Counted from the stretch's first letter, positions 1 to 8,016 are shown. The stretch: 13,247 nt of DNA from an uncultured Persicitalea sp. (GCA_950075905.1 CATMVR010000060.1:1-13247), one strand, 5' to 3'. A program made the numbers and translations. Notes: generated from the sequence alone by a model not told the origin.

Positions 1-76
1 ATTTATCCCGATGAAAAAGCAAAAAGTGCCAGCGGCACGACCGATCTGGTAACCCCGGATTTCAATCCGGGGACCC
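1..76. other. Window edge: possible 3' end of a plus-strand gene, then a hairpin
   Basis: A plus-strand frame is open from base 2 and ends at a TAA at 50-52, which could be the last 16 codons of a gene starting outside the window. It is too short to identify. The frame starting at base 1 is also open, so the assignment is weak. Directly after the TAA, a perfect 8-bp inverted repeat (CCCCGGAT at 53-60, ATCCGGGG at 65-72, loop TTCA) lies just before the end of the minus-strand response regulator gene. It is placed where a terminator shared by convergent genes would be, but it has no U-tract in either direction. Confidence 0.3.
53..72. terminator. Hairpin between convergent ends, possible bidirectional terminator
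   Basis: A perfect 8-bp stem of CCCCGGAT and ATCCGGGG encloses a TTCA tetraloop. It sits 5 bases beyond the stop codon of the response regulator on the minus strand and immediately after a plus-strand stop codon. There is no run of T on either side, so intrinsic termination is an inference from position and stem strength. Confidence 0.4.
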
Positions 77-778
77 TCAACTCAAAAACCTCTCCGCAAA
101 ATCCTCCTTGAAAGCCCGCCCGATGGGTACCACCGACTCGTTATCCATGTAGAGCTGGTTGCCTACTACTTTGACGATTTTGGCCACATTGACAATAAAC
201 GACCGGTGTACCTGCACAAAGCGGTCACCGTCCAGCGTTTCCAGCCAGTGCCTGAGCGGCTCAGATGACAGGTACTTTTTCCCGGACAGGCATATTTCGG
301 TATAGTCGGCGTCCGATTTAATATACACAATAGTGTCCGTCCCGATCCGGATGTACTCGTAGCCCGACTTGATGAAAATTTCGGCGTGGGAATCAGATGC
401 TTTGGGCGGTCCTGTTCGTACTTCGGAGGTGTTTGGCAAAGGTACCCGGGATACCGCTTTCACAAAGCGCTGGAAAGAAAAGGGCTTCAACAGGTAGTCC
501 ACTACCCTGAACTCATAGCTTTCCAGGGCGTAGTCCGAAAAGGCCGTCGTCAGGATAACGGGCGGCAGCTGGGGTACCGTTCTCAACATATCAATTCCTG
601 ACATCTTGGGCAGATGGATATCCAGAAATATCAGATCTACCGAGGCCGTTTTGAGGTAGTCCATGGCCTGAATCGCATCCGAAAACGTGGCCACCAGGTG
701 CAGGGTCCCGATGTCCTGGATGTACTTTTTCAGAATACGCTGGGCGGGCGGTTGATCTTCAATAATGATACATTTCAT
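77..778 (-). CDS. LytTR-family DNA-binding response regulator
   Basis: This is a two-component response regulator of the LytR/AlgR type, 233 residues, the usual length. The N-terminal receiver domain (residues 1-115) shows the acidic pair E7/D8, the phospho-acceptor D53 in FLDIHLP, T78 and the conserved lysine K98 in LLKPF. The C-terminal LytTR DNA-binding domain occupies about 132-230, with the typical FVQVHRSFIVN segment (187-197) and a PIGRAF stretch near its end. The start codon lies inside the last 20 nt of the upstream sensor kinase gene, which implies translational coupling and a shared transcript. By family knowledge it would be phosphorylated by that kinase and bind promoter DNA. The nearest candidate target is the divergent outer-membrane receptor gene, but no direct repeats that would serve as a LytTR site were identified. 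Family assignment is firm; the regulon is unknown. Confidence 0.95.
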   Translation of the reverse strand: MKCIIIEDQPPAQRILKKYIQDIGTLHLVATFSDAIQAMDYLKTASVDLIFLDIHLPKMSGIDMLRTVPQLPPVILTTAFSDYALESYEFRVVDYLLKPFSFQRFVKAVSRVPLPNTSEVRTGPPKASDSHAEIFIKSGYEYIRIGTDTIVYIKSDADYTEICLSGKKYLSSEPLRHWLETLDGDRFVQVHRSFIVNVAKIVKVVGNQLYMDNESVVPIGRAFKEDFAERFLS

Positions 779-1811
779 GCCGGGCTTGCTGGACTAACTG
801 CATGGACAAGTGTACTTCGTAGTGGTAATCCGCTTCGTGGATAGCCAATTGGTGCGCTTTGGGGTAAAGCAACTGCAATCGTTTCCTGACATTTTCCAGG
901 CCGATACCATGGGCCAGATTTTCGGTATTGGTGACCGGATGAAAGTTATTCTTGCAGGAAAAGGTCAGTTCGCCATCTTCGGTGACCTGAATAGCTATAT
1001 CAATACAAATATTTTCTGACTGGCCGGACTGGCTATGCTTGAAGGCGTTCTCAATGAATACAATCAGAATCAGGGGGGCTATCTGGTAATCGGGCCGGTC
1101 GATTTGAATGGAAAAATTGATCTTCCCCCGCTCTTCGATCTGCATTTCGTACAGCTGCGTAAAATTCTGCAGCTGCTCCACCTCCTTGGACAACGGGACA
1201 AATTTTTCTTTGCATTCGTACAGCATATACCGCAGCACCGCGCTCAGTTTCAGAATGATTTCGGGCGTTTTGGGCGAGGATTCGATGGCGTACGAATACA
1301 GGTTATTGAGATTGTTGAATAAAAAATGCGGATTAATCTGCGATCTCAGAAATTTCAGTTCGCTCTCTTTGATGGTACTTTTCAGTAGCTCCACCTCCTG
1401 TTGCTTCCGCAGGGCATCCCAGGCAAACTTAAACCCCGATAGCACGGTAATGACCGGCAGCACGCCCCACAGGCTAAAAAAAACGCCCAAAAAACGCCGA
1501 CCCCGGGTGTCCGGAAAATAGATTTTTTCAATCACCGCCTCTTCCAGAAAGATTACAAGAGCAATGACTGCCACGGTGTAGATCACAAATTGCAGGTGTT
1601 TTTTCTGGTAAAGAAATCGGGGCAATAACAGGTAGTTGATTACAAAGGCGGCCGCGGCGTCGGTCGAGAAAAATACCAGCTGGTAGGATTCTACCTGGGG
1701 GTTGTCCCGATCGTACGAATAAAAGACAAACACCACCACGTGCAGTAGCACCTGGAACAGAACTTCCCGGTAGGGCAGCGACGAAGACGAAAGAGAATCT
1801 CTGATTGGCAT
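759..1811 (-). CDS. LytS/YehU-type sensor histidine kinase
   Basis: A 350-residue membrane sensor kinase of the His_kinase (LytS-like) family. Four hydrophobic segments are visible at about 16-33, 44-66, 73-95 and 107-128, with no large extracellular loop, so the signal is probably sensed in or near the membrane. A short coiled stretch (134-158) precedes the phospho-acceptor motif INPHFLFN with H162. The ATPase domain follows, with the N-box FIENAFKH (252-259) and the G-box GIGLENVRKRL (302-312). The start is fixed: an in-frame TGA lies only one codon upstream of the ATG. The gene overlaps the response regulator start by 20 nt, so the two form one operon. A TATCTTTG box lies 5 bp upstream of the ATG, which would give an almost leaderless mRNA. 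The input signal cannot be told from sequence. Confidence 0.95.
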   Translation of the reverse strand: MPIRDSLSSSSLPYREVLFQVLLHVVVFVFYSYDRDNPQVESYQLVFFSTDAAAAFVINYLLLPRFLYQKKHLQFVIYTVAVIALVIFLEEAVIEKIYFPDTRGRRFLGVFFSLWGVLPVITVLSGFKFAWDALRKQQEVELLKSTIKESELKFLRSQINPHFLFNNLNNLYSYAIESSPKTPEIILKLSAVLRYMLYECKEKFVPLSKEVEQLQNFTQLYEMQIEERGKINFSIQIDRPDYQIAPLILIVFIENAFKHSQSGQSENICIDIAIQVTEDGELTFSCKNNFHPVTNTENLAHGIGLENVRKRLQLLYPKAHQLAIHEADYHYEVHLSMQLVQQARHEMYHY

Positions 1812-1815
1812 ATTT

Positions 1816-1823
1816 CAAAGATA
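1816..1823 (-). promoter_or_regulatory. TAnnTTTG promoter-like box before the sensor kinase
   Basis: On the minus strand this reads TATCTTTG, an exact match to the Bacteroidota -7 consensus TAnnTTTG. It ends 4 bases before the kinase ATG, so transcription would start at or within a few bases of the start codon. No clear TTG -33 element is visible at the usual distance, which lowers confidence. The identical octamer occurs upstream of exbB. Confidence 0.4.
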
Positions 1824-2023
1824 AAGGTTTTCACGGCTCCTAAAAACATTTCAGGCCGAACGACACTTTTACTACTGTGAACGCCAATTTTCGCCCAGAA
1901 TCGACATTTCTGCGGTTTGGGGGATAAGTTAGGTCGTTCACCGATTTTATTTCCCTTTCCCTATTAATTACCCTTCCTTAGTAACAGTAACAAGAAGCTA
2001 TGAGAATATAACTATATAAGACA

Positions 2024-4408
2024 ATGAACCTGAAACTACACTACATATCCATTTTATTATGCCTGATTTTTGGCGCCACAACCGCTACCGCTCAGGACAA
2101 TACGAAAGTGACTGTTACCGGAATGGTCAAAGATAAGCTTACTCAGCAGCCGGTAGCCTACGCCACCGTCATGATCGGAAACAAAGAGACGGGCGAGGCC
2201 ATTACCGGTACCACTACGGGAGAGGATGGCACGTTTAGCATCACCACCGGCGCCACTGACTTTTTTGTAGAAGTGAGCTTCATTGGCTACGAGTCGCAGA
2301 GCAAGCGGGATATCAACATCAGAGACGGAAAAGTCGATATAGGGGTCATTCAGCTGGCCGAAGACAGCCGGGCCTTGCAGGAGGTAGTGGTCAGGGGAGA
2401 AAAATCAAGGACGGAGTTTAAGCTGGACAAGCGGGTTTTCAACGTCGGTCAGGACCTGGCCAGTACCGGAGCCAGCGCGCTGGAAGTACTCAACAATGTA
2501 CCTTCGGTGAACGTAAATATTGAGGGACAAGTGAGTCTGCGGGGGAGCGCCGGTGTGCAAATTCTGATCGACGGCAAACCGTCGATCATGGCGGATCAAC
2601 AGAGCAACGCCCTGGGTACCATCACCGCCGATATGATCGAGAGCATTGAGGTCATTACCAATCCATCGGCCAAATACGCCGCTGAGGGTACCTCAGGAAT
2701 TTTGAACATTATCCTGAAAAAGGAAGAAAAGCAAGGGCTCAATGGTTCTATCTCGCTCAATACGGGCATCCCGGACAACCACAGCGTGGGCGTGAGCCTG
2801 AACCGCCGCACCGAAAAATTTAACCTGTTTACGCAGTTGGGGGCGGGCTACCGGTCGCTTCCCCAATTCTCTGAATCCATTAACCGCGACCGGATCAACA
2901 ATACCACCGTGGCCAGCGACGGTACCGAGTACCGCAATGAGACATTTTATAATGTGATTCTGGGGACCGACTACCACATCAATAAGCTTAACGTCATCAC
3001 GCTGTCGGGAAACTTTGCCTACGAAGTAGAGAAGCAGCCTTCGCAGTACGATTTTAGCTTTACGGATAGCACCGGCACCATCGTGTCGCGGTGGAACCGG
3101 CGGGAAACCACAGCGGCCACCAACCCCAAGTATCAGTACGAGCTGCAGTACGAAAAGAAGTTTGAAGACAACGAAGACCACGTGCTGCTTTTCAGCGCCA
3201 TCGGTAGCTTTTTTGGTAAAGACCAGTCCTCTGAGTTTATCAACACCCCGGTGCTGGGCGATAATTTTAACAACGACCAGCGCACCGAAACCAAATTTCA
3301 GCAGGCCGACTATACCTTCAAGCTGGACTATACCGATCCGCTCACGGAGCAAATTACGATAGAAACCGGCGCTCAGTATCTGATCAACGACGTGGGCAAC
3401 GACTTTTCGGTAAGCAACCTGATCGATGGCACGTGGATCATTGCCGAAGCCCTGACCAATAATTTTGAATACAATCAAAAGGTATTAGGCGTATACGGTA
3501 CCGGTTCTTACGAGGGCAAAAAATGGGGCGTAAAACTGGGACTCCGCGCCGAAAATACGGACCTGAACACGCTGCTCACTACTACCAATGAAGCTAACAA
3601 CCTGAATTTCACCAATCTGTTCCCCACAGTCCACTCGTCGTACAAGATCACCGAGAAGATATCGGTGCAGGCGGGGTACTCCCGGCGTATTTACCGGCCC
3701 CGACTGTGGGATCTAAACCCGTTTTTCAACATCCGGAACAACTTCAATATCCGGGTTGGTAACCCCAATTTGCTGCCGGAATTCACGGACTCTTATGAGG
3801 TTATCAGTATCTTCAATCTCAAAAAAGCATCCATCAATGCCAGTGTTTATCAACGAAATACCAACGCCGTTATCGAGCGGGTATCGACCTTTGAGAACAA
3901 TGTGAATATCACCATGCCCATGAACATAGGTACCAACCGAACCACGGGCGTGGAGCTAAACGGTGATTATAGCCCCAATAGCTGGCTGAAATTGACAGGC
4001 GATTTTAACCTTAACTACTTCGTCCGCGAAGGGGAATTTCAGCAGCAGTCGTTTGATTTCAGCGGGGATCAGTGGTCTTCACAATTGACTTCCAAGATTG
4101 CCCTTCCGGCCAATTTTGACCTCGAAATAACGGGAAACTACCAGTCGGGCTACCGAACGGTGCAGAGCACGATTTCCGGCTTCGCCTTTGCCGACTTTGG
4201 CCTTCGGAAAAAACTGAAAGGCGGTAAGGCGGTGATTAATCTGGGCATACGGGATGTATTTGCCTCCCGCATTCAGGAAAGCGTGATCGAACGGTCGAAC
4301 TTCTATCTCTACGACTTCGGGCAGCGCGGGCGGTTTGTGACGCTGGGATTTAGCTACGGCTTTGGAAAAGGAGAAGCAATGACATATTCGGGCGGGCGGA
4401 GAAGGTAG
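2024..4408 (+). CDS. TonB-dependent receptor / outer-membrane beta-barrel family protein
   Basis: A 794-residue outer-membrane protein. Residues 1-24 form a signal peptide ending TATAQ. Residues 28-113 are a carboxypeptidase-regulatory-like (Ig-fold) domain typical of Bacteroidota receptors. A plug domain follows (about 135-233), with the LRGSAGVQILIDGKPS segment and an EVITNPSAKYAAEGTSGILN segment characteristic of this subfamily. The rest is a beta-barrel of the OMP_b-brl_3 type, finishing with an aromatic-rich strand and a glycine/arginine tail. Length is normal for the group. By family knowledge it would import a ligand through the outer membrane using TonB/ExbB/ExbD energy. No SusD-like partner, TonB or substrate enzyme sits beside it, so the ligand is unknown. 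It is divergent from the LytS/LytTR operon (about 210 nt between them), which may regulate it. The exbD and exbB genes lie next to it in the opposite orientation. Confidence 0.93.
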   Translation: MNLKLHYISILLCLIFGATTATAQDNTKVTVTGMVKDKLTQQPVAYATVMIGNKETGEAITGTTTGEDGTFSITTGATDFFVEVSFIGYESQSKRDINIRDGKVDIGVIQLAEDSRALQEVVVRGEKSRTEFKLDKRVFNVGQDLASTGASALEVLNNVPSVNVNIEGQVSLRGSAGVQILIDGKPSIMADQQSNALGTITADMIESIEVITNPSAKYAAEGTSGILNIILKKEEKQGLNGSISLNTGIPDNHSVGVSLNRRTEKFNLFTQLGAGYRSLPQFSESINRDRINNTTVASDGTEYRNETFYNVILGTDYHINKLNVITLSGNFAYEVEKQPSQYDFSFTDSTGTIVSRWNRRETTAATNPKYQYELQYEKKFEDNEDHVLLFSAIGSFFGKDQSSEFINTPVLGDNFNNDQRTETKFQQADYTFKLDYTDPLTEQITIETGAQYLINDVGNDFSVSNLIDGTWIIAEALTNNFEYNQKVLGVYGTGSYEGKKWGVKLGLRAENTDLNTLLTTTNEANNLNFTNLFPTVHSSYKITEKISVQAGYSRRIYRPRLWDLNPFFNIRNNFNIRVGNPNLLPEFTDSYEVISIFNLKKASINASVYQRNTNAVIERVSTFENNVNITMPMNIGTNRTTGVELNGDYSPNSWLKLTGDFNLNYFVREGEFQQQSFDFSGDQWSSQLTSKIALPANFDLEITGNYQSGYRTVQSTISGFAFADFGLRKKLKGGKAVINLGIRDVFASRIQESVIERSNFYLYDFGQRGRFVTLGFSYGFGKGEAMTYSGGRRR

Positions 4409-4439
4409 ATTAATTAAAAAAACCGTATCGACGGCCCGG

Positions 4440-4485
4440 CGCAAAGGCGCTAAGACGCGAGGAGATTACTCTTAGCGCCTTTGCG
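4440..4485. terminator. 16-bp perfect hairpin between convergent genes
   Basis: CGCAAAGGCGCTAAGA (4440-4455) pairs perfectly with TCTTAGCGCCTTTGCG (4470-4485) around a 14-nt loop. It lies between the ends of the receptor gene and exbD, which converge, so it can serve both as a bidirectional terminator. A-rich stretches at 4416-4422 and 4499-4506 could supply the U-tract for one direction or the other. The GCGCCTTTGCG core is a familiar intergenic word in Bacteroidota. Confidence 0.75.
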
Positions 4486-4509
4486 GTTAAAATCAATTTA
4501 AAAAAAGCG

Positions 4510-4902
4510 CTACCGCGCCGTAGCCATCACCATCTTGATGTCCAGCTTGGCGCCGATTTCGAGTACATCTACCAGATCCTGCACGGCGAGGTTTTTATCT
4601 ACCCGCAGTACCACGGTGCGCTCTTCCACGTTGGCAAAAATAGACGCCAGTTGCGTTTCCAGCTGCTCCACCGGAATCTGATCTTTATCGATATAGTAAT
4701 TTTTCTGCTCGTCTACCGAGAGCGTAATCTGCTTTTTGTATACCTGCTGCGAGGAAGAAGCCTTGGGCAGCATCAGCTTGATGACGTTCGGATTGGCCAT
4801 CGTGGAGATGATCAAAAAGAACAGCAGCAGGAAAAACATGATGTCGTTCAGCGAGTGCGTAAATACTTCCGGCACAAACCTGGCTTTTCTGCGTATTTTC
4901 AT
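4510..4902 (-). CDS. exbD: ExbD/TolR-family biopolymer transport protein
   Basis: A 130-residue inner-membrane protein with a short cytoplasmic N-terminus, one transmembrane helix (about 20-36) and a periplasmic domain. The conserved membrane aspartate is D20 in SLNDIMFFLLLFF, the residue expected to take part in proton translocation. The periplasmic part carries the VVLRVDKN stretch typical of ExbD. Length matches the family. With ExbB it would form the proton-driven motor that energises TonB-dependent receptors, or the related TolQ/TolR function. It lies downstream of exbB on the same strand, separated by about 160 nt, which is long for such a pair and contains a short tandem repeat. ExbD rather than TolR is the better call by similarity of layout, but the two cannot be separated with certainty here. 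Confidence 0.92.
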   Translation of the reverse strand: MKIRRKARFVPEVFTHSLNDIMFFLLLFFLIISTMANPNVIKLMLPKASSSQQVYKKQITLSVDEQKNYYIDKDQIPVEQLETQLASIFANVEERTVVLRVDKNLAVQDLVDVLEIGAKLDIKMVMATAR

Positions 4903-4904
4903 TG

Positions 4905-4963
4905 TTAGGTAATTAGCTATTAGGTTTTTAGCTGTTAGGTTGCAGGAATTAGGTGGTTAACTG
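4905..4963. repeat. Degenerate 15-bp tandem repeat beside the exbD start codon
   Basis: The hexamer TTAGGT occurs four times, starting at 4905, 4920, 4935 and 4949, spaced 15, 15 and 14 nt. Units 1 and 2 are also alike after the hexamer (TTAGCT at 4913 and 4928), and unit 4 has TTAACT. The array begins 2 nt upstream of the exbD ATG and fills the part of the exbB-exbD gap nearest exbD. Function is unknown; it could be a slippage product, a protein-binding array or part of the exbD leader. Confidence 0.6.
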
Positions 4964-5065
4964 AGAGATGGCTAGCTATTAGTCAGGTACACAGGTTGGG
5001 AAAATCTCTCCAATCTATTCAAGCACAAGACACAAATCAACTAATAACCAGTAACTTATAACCAA

Positions 5066-5746
5066 CTACCGACTCGCTACCGGGCGTTGTAGTACATCCA
5101 GGAAGTCAGAAGCGGCCATCTGCAAGCGCAGCGCGAAGCGGTCGATCTTCATATTGAGCAAGTGGTAGCCCGCGTAGGCAATCAGACCGATGATCAGACC
5201 GGAACCCGATGTGATCATTTTTTCGTACATACCACCCGAAATAGTGCTGATATTGAAATCGTTGGAGATAGATATATCGTAGAAAATACGGATAATACCG
5301 GCAATGGTACCCACAAACCCAAGCATGGGCGCGATACCGGCAATCACCCCCAGGTAGGCCAGGTTACCCTCCATGCGTTGCAGCTCGATCTGACTGGCGT
5401 TTTCGATAGTCGTCTCGATATCCTTGATCGGGTAGCCGATGCGGCCCGTGGCGCGTTCCAGAATGCGGCCGGCGGCGTTGCGCTGATTGCGGCACAGCGA
5501 CTCGGCCGATTTGAGGTTGCCCTGCTGAATAAAATCCTTCACGTTGTCCACAAACGACTGCTCGATTTTGGCGTTGGCGCTAATTCCCATCCAGCGCTCA
5601 ACCATCAGAAAGATCGTCACCAGAAATAAGAAACCCAGGGGAAGCATAACCCAGCCCCCTTTCATCAGTAAGTCAAGAAGTGAAAGGCCCTCGGCGGCAA
5701 CGGGCGCCGCCATGGTGGAGTCAGAAAGTGCTTGCAGCAGCATCAT
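5066..5746 (-). CDS. exbB: MotA/TolQ/ExbB proton-channel family protein
   Basis: A 226-residue inner-membrane protein with three membrane helices, at about 32-50, 132-158 and 178-198, and a cytoplasmic domain between the first two, as in ExbB/TolQ. The second helix carries the signature GVIAGIAPMLGFVGTIAG (133-150) and the third the ITSGSGLIIGLIAY stretch, which line the proton path in this family. It would form the pentameric channel around ExbD and transmit proton-motive force to TonB for outer-membrane uptake. It is the first gene of a two-gene minus-strand unit with exbD. The N-terminus has a second possible start at M12; the longer form is reported because an upstream promoter-like box leaves a normal leader. 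No tonB is present in the window. Confidence 0.93.
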   Translation of the reverse strand: MMLLQALSDSTMAAPVAAEGLSLLDLLMKGGWVMLPLGFLFLVTIFLMVERWMGISANAKIEQSFVDNVKDFIQQGNLKSAESLCRNQRNAAGRILERATGRIGYPIKDIETTIENASQIELQRMEGNLAYLGVIAGIAPMLGFVGTIAGIIRIFYDISISNDFNISTISGGMYEKMITSGSGLIIGLIAYAGYHLLNMKIDRFALRLQMAASDFLDVLQRPVASR

Positions 5747-5851
5747 AGGGAAGTGAAAAGTAATGAGTGATACGTAAAACGGACCGAAGTTAAAGAATGT
5801 CGGATAACTTCTGAATTAAACGGTTTAGTCTTTTGCTTATTGTTTGTGGCC

Positions 5852-5859
5852 CAAAGATA
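5852..5859 (-). promoter_or_regulatory. TAnnTTTG promoter-like box upstream of exbB
   Basis: On the minus strand this reads TATCTTTG, the Bacteroidota -7 consensus and identical to the box before the sensor kinase. It lies about 105 nt upstream of the exbB ATG, which leaves room for a leader. A clear TTG -33 element was not found, so the call rests on the -7 match and position. Confidence 0.45.
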
Positions 5860-5956
5860 GAAAAAAACCTGCGGTCCCGACTCGCCGTCGGCTGTTTGTG
5901 TCTGCAGGTACCGCAAAAAACCGGCAAGATATACGGCAGGTTGCGGCCCGGGCTGC

Positions 5957-5964
5957 TACCTTTG
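5957..5964 (+). promoter_or_regulatory. TAnnTTTG promoter-like box upstream of the small membrane protein
   Basis: TACCTTTG matches the Bacteroidota -7 consensus and lies 26 nt before the ATG of the plus-strand gene at 5991. A TTG at 5941-5943 is closer than the usual -33 distance, so the upstream element is doubtful. The downstream words CTTTGCGGTT and AAATCAA also appear at 4479-4495 in the hairpin beyond exbD. Confidence 0.45.
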
Positions 5965-5990
5965 CGGTTCAAATCAACTCCTGGTAGAGA

Positions 5991-6335
5991 ATGGACAAGC
6001 TATTTACACCAGTGCTAGTGCGGCAGCTTCCGCTGGCCATCCTGAGTGGTCTGCTCGTTGCGGCAGCTGGCTTTGTCAGCGAAGGCGTACATCTGCCTTT
6101 TTTGATCAATATCCTTTTCAGCATGGGCCTGGGCTGGCTGCAGCCCCGTACCGGCTGGGTACTGGCCCTGGTGCAGGTGGGGGCCGTGCTGGCGGGGGAC
6201 TTCCTGATCGAAGCCTCCGATGTATTGCCCCCCGAGCATCCCGATGTAGCGCGGTTTGCGGCCTACCTGGCCGCCGTACCTACCCTGACCGGCAGCTTTC
6301 TGGGCGCTTTTATGAAACGGGCTACGCAGCGCTGA
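5991..6335 (+). CDS. Small integral membrane protein of unknown function
   Basis: A 114-residue protein I do not recognise. It is strongly hydrophobic, with probable membrane segments at about 12-28, 34-50, 54-73 and a weaker one at 86-107, and a basic C-terminal end (MKRATQR). No catalytic motif, metal site or lipobox is visible. It is transcribed alone from a promoter-like TACCTTTG box, divergent from exbB and convergent with the photolyase gene. One REP element lies just beyond its stop codon. Codon use is like that of its neighbours, and the third-position GC richness supports it as a real gene. A small transporter subunit or a membrane-stress protein are both possible; nothing in the sequence decides. 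Confidence 0.75.
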   Translation: MDKLFTPVLVRQLPLAILSGLLVAAAGFVSEGVHLPFLINILFSMGLGWLQPRTGWVLALVQVGAVLAGDFLIEASDVLPPEHPDVARFAAYLAAVPTLTGSFLGAFMKRATQR

Positions 6336-6349
6336 TAGCCACTCTATCC

Positions 6350-6402
6350 GCAGCCCGGAGGGCTGCATCATGATTGTCACTCGACGGAGCCGAGCGACGG
6401 CC
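6350..6402 (+). repeat. REP element, copy A
   Basis: A two-hairpin element. The first hairpin is GCAGCCC-GGA-GGGCTGC (6350-6366). A 9-nt spacer beginning ATCAT follows, then a second hairpin with arms GTCACTCG (6376-6383) and CGAGCGAC (6391-6398), which contain one G-T pair, and a tail CGG. It fills the gap between the convergent membrane protein and photolyase genes. It has the same architecture as three other copies around the RAYT gene. Confidence 0.85.
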
Positions 6403-6409
6403 AATAGTT

Positions 6410-7954
6410 TTATAAGTCGTTTATTACTTCGAGGTAGTCTTCGGCTTGCCGCAGCAGTGCCTTCTGATCTTCTTCCTTCATGCGTTTCCAGGTAGGGTAC
6501 ACCATGCCCACGCGCGGGTTCTTTTCCAGCGTGTCGCGGTGGCGGTCGTAGAAGTGCCAGTAGAGGCTATTGAAGGGGCACGCCCCCTCCCCCGTTTTTT
6601 TCTTCTTATCGTAGTGGCAACTGCCGCAGTAGTGACTCATCTTATCGATGTAGTTGGCCGAGGATACGTAGGGTTTGGTACCCACGATACCCCCGTCGGC
6701 AAACTGACTCATACCCCGGGTATTGGTAATCTCCACCCACTCGATGGCATCGATGTAGATACCCAGGTACCAGGCATCCAGCTCGTCGGGATGAACTCCC
6801 GCCAGCAGCGCGAAGTTGCCCGTCACCATCAGTCGCTGGATGTGGTGGGCATAGGCATGATCCAGCGACTGCCCGATGGCGTGGCTCAGGCAGTGCATTT
6901 TGGTATCGCCGGTCCAGTACCAATCGGGTAGGCTGCGGGTATGGTTCAGCTTGTTGAGGGTAGCGTAGTCGGGCATTTTGGCCCAGTACCCCCCCCGCAT
7001 GTACTCACGCCAACCGATGATCTGCCGCACAAAGCCCTCTATCTGCGAGAAAGAAATTGCCTCCTGATTTTGCTGCCAGTGCTCCACTACGGCCTCGATC
7101 ACTTCCAGCGGGTGCAGCAGCTTGGCGTTCATCAGAAACGACAGCCGGGAGTGGTACAGCGCCCAGCCTTCGGGTGTCATAGCATCCTGGTAGTCGCCAA
7201 AGTGGACGAGCAGGTTTTTTACAAAATAGTCGAGTACTTTCAAACCTTCCTGCCGGGTGGTAGCCCAGCCAAACTTTGTTGGGTCTTTGAGTCTGCCAAT
7301 GGTTTTTACCTCGGCTTTTTGCAGCATCGCGACGATCTCACTGACGTCTTTTTCTACTAAAAGAGGTTCTGGCCACTGGTGCTTTTTGGGTAGGGACTTG
7401 CGGTTGTCGGCATCGTAGTTCCACTGCCCGGTCAGGGGCTCGTTGCCGTCCATAAGTACGTTGTGCTTCTTGCGCATCATGCGGTAAAACGATTCCAATA
7501 CGTAGGTTTTCCTGCCTTTGAAATGCTCCGCGAGTTCCGTGCGGCCGCTCAGAAAATGCTCCGTGTCGTAGTACTGCGACGAAACGCCGATTTCGTGGAG
7601 GTCGGCGCTGAGCGTTTTCAACTGCTGGTCGAGCCGCCACTCGTCGGGGAGCTGGTACTCAAAGTGGTCGAAGGATTCTTCCTGAATGAGTTTTGAAACA
7701 GTATCCGGCAGGCTCTGCTGATTCTGGGGATCATCCAGCGTGTAGTAGATGACCCGGTGCCCCTGCTCCCTCAGGGACTCGCCAAAAGCCCGCATGGCTG
7801 CGAAGAATGCGACAACCTTCTGGATGTGGTGCGCAACATAGTCGGTCTCCTGCCGCATTTCCATCAGAAGGTAGGTTGCGTGGTTGTCTTTTTTCTGGTA
7901 CCAGGCATGCGCGTGGTTGAGCTGATCTCCCAGGATAAGGCGGAGCGTGGGCAT
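6410..7954 (-). CDS. Iron-sulfur bacterial cryptochrome/photolyase (FeS-BCP, PhrB-type)
   Basis: A 514-residue cryptochrome/photolyase-related flavoprotein. The N-terminus (MPTLRLILGDQLN) begins the antenna-binding alpha/beta domain. The helical C-terminal half binds FAD. Four cysteines, C355, C443, C446 and C459, sit in the spacing known for the [4Fe-4S] cluster of the Agrobacterium PhrB-type family; the last three lie in YCGSCHY and GACPFN. By family knowledge members repair (6-4) photoproducts using blue or UV-A light, or act as light sensors. Length is normal and no key residue is visibly missing. It is transcribed alone, with one REP element past its stop codon and an inverted REP pair upstream of its start. 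The ABA4-like gene nearby is another light/pigment-associated family, but they are on opposite strands and separated by the RAYT cassette. Repair versus signalling cannot be decided from sequence. Confidence 0.93.
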   Translation of the reverse strand: MPTLRLILGDQLNHAHAWYQKKDNHATYLLMEMRQETDYVAHHIQKVVAFFAAMRAFGESLREQGHRVIYYTLDDPQNQQSLPDTVSKLIQEESFDHFEYQLPDEWRLDQQLKTLSADLHEIGVSSQYYDTEHFLSGRTELAEHFKGRKTYVLESFYRMMRKKHNVLMDGNEPLTGQWNYDADNRKSLPKKHQWPEPLLVEKDVSEIVAMLQKAEVKTIGRLKDPTKFGWATTRQEGLKVLDYFVKNLLVHFGDYQDAMTPEGWALYHSRLSFLMNAKLLHPLEVIEAVVEHWQQNQEAISFSQIEGFVRQIIGWREYMRGGYWAKMPDYATLNKLNHTRSLPDWYWTGDTKMHCLSHAIGQSLDHAYAHHIQRLMVTGNFALLAGVHPDELDAWYLGIYIDAIEWVEITNTRGMSQFADGGIVGTKPYVSSANYIDKMSHYCGSCHYDKKKKTGEGACPFNSLYWHFYDRHRDTLEKNPRVGMVYPTWKRMKEEDQKALLRQAEDYLEVINDL

Positions 7955-8016
7955 GTTTTCGGTTTACCAATGGTAGTAGGGAGTAAACTTCGGGGAGGTA
8001 GAAAGGTTTGGACCGT

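Noticed and set aside
2693..3478. Long minus-strand open frame inside the receptor gene
   Set aside because: It is the antisense shadow of a well-supported receptor coding sequence and has no recognisable domain.
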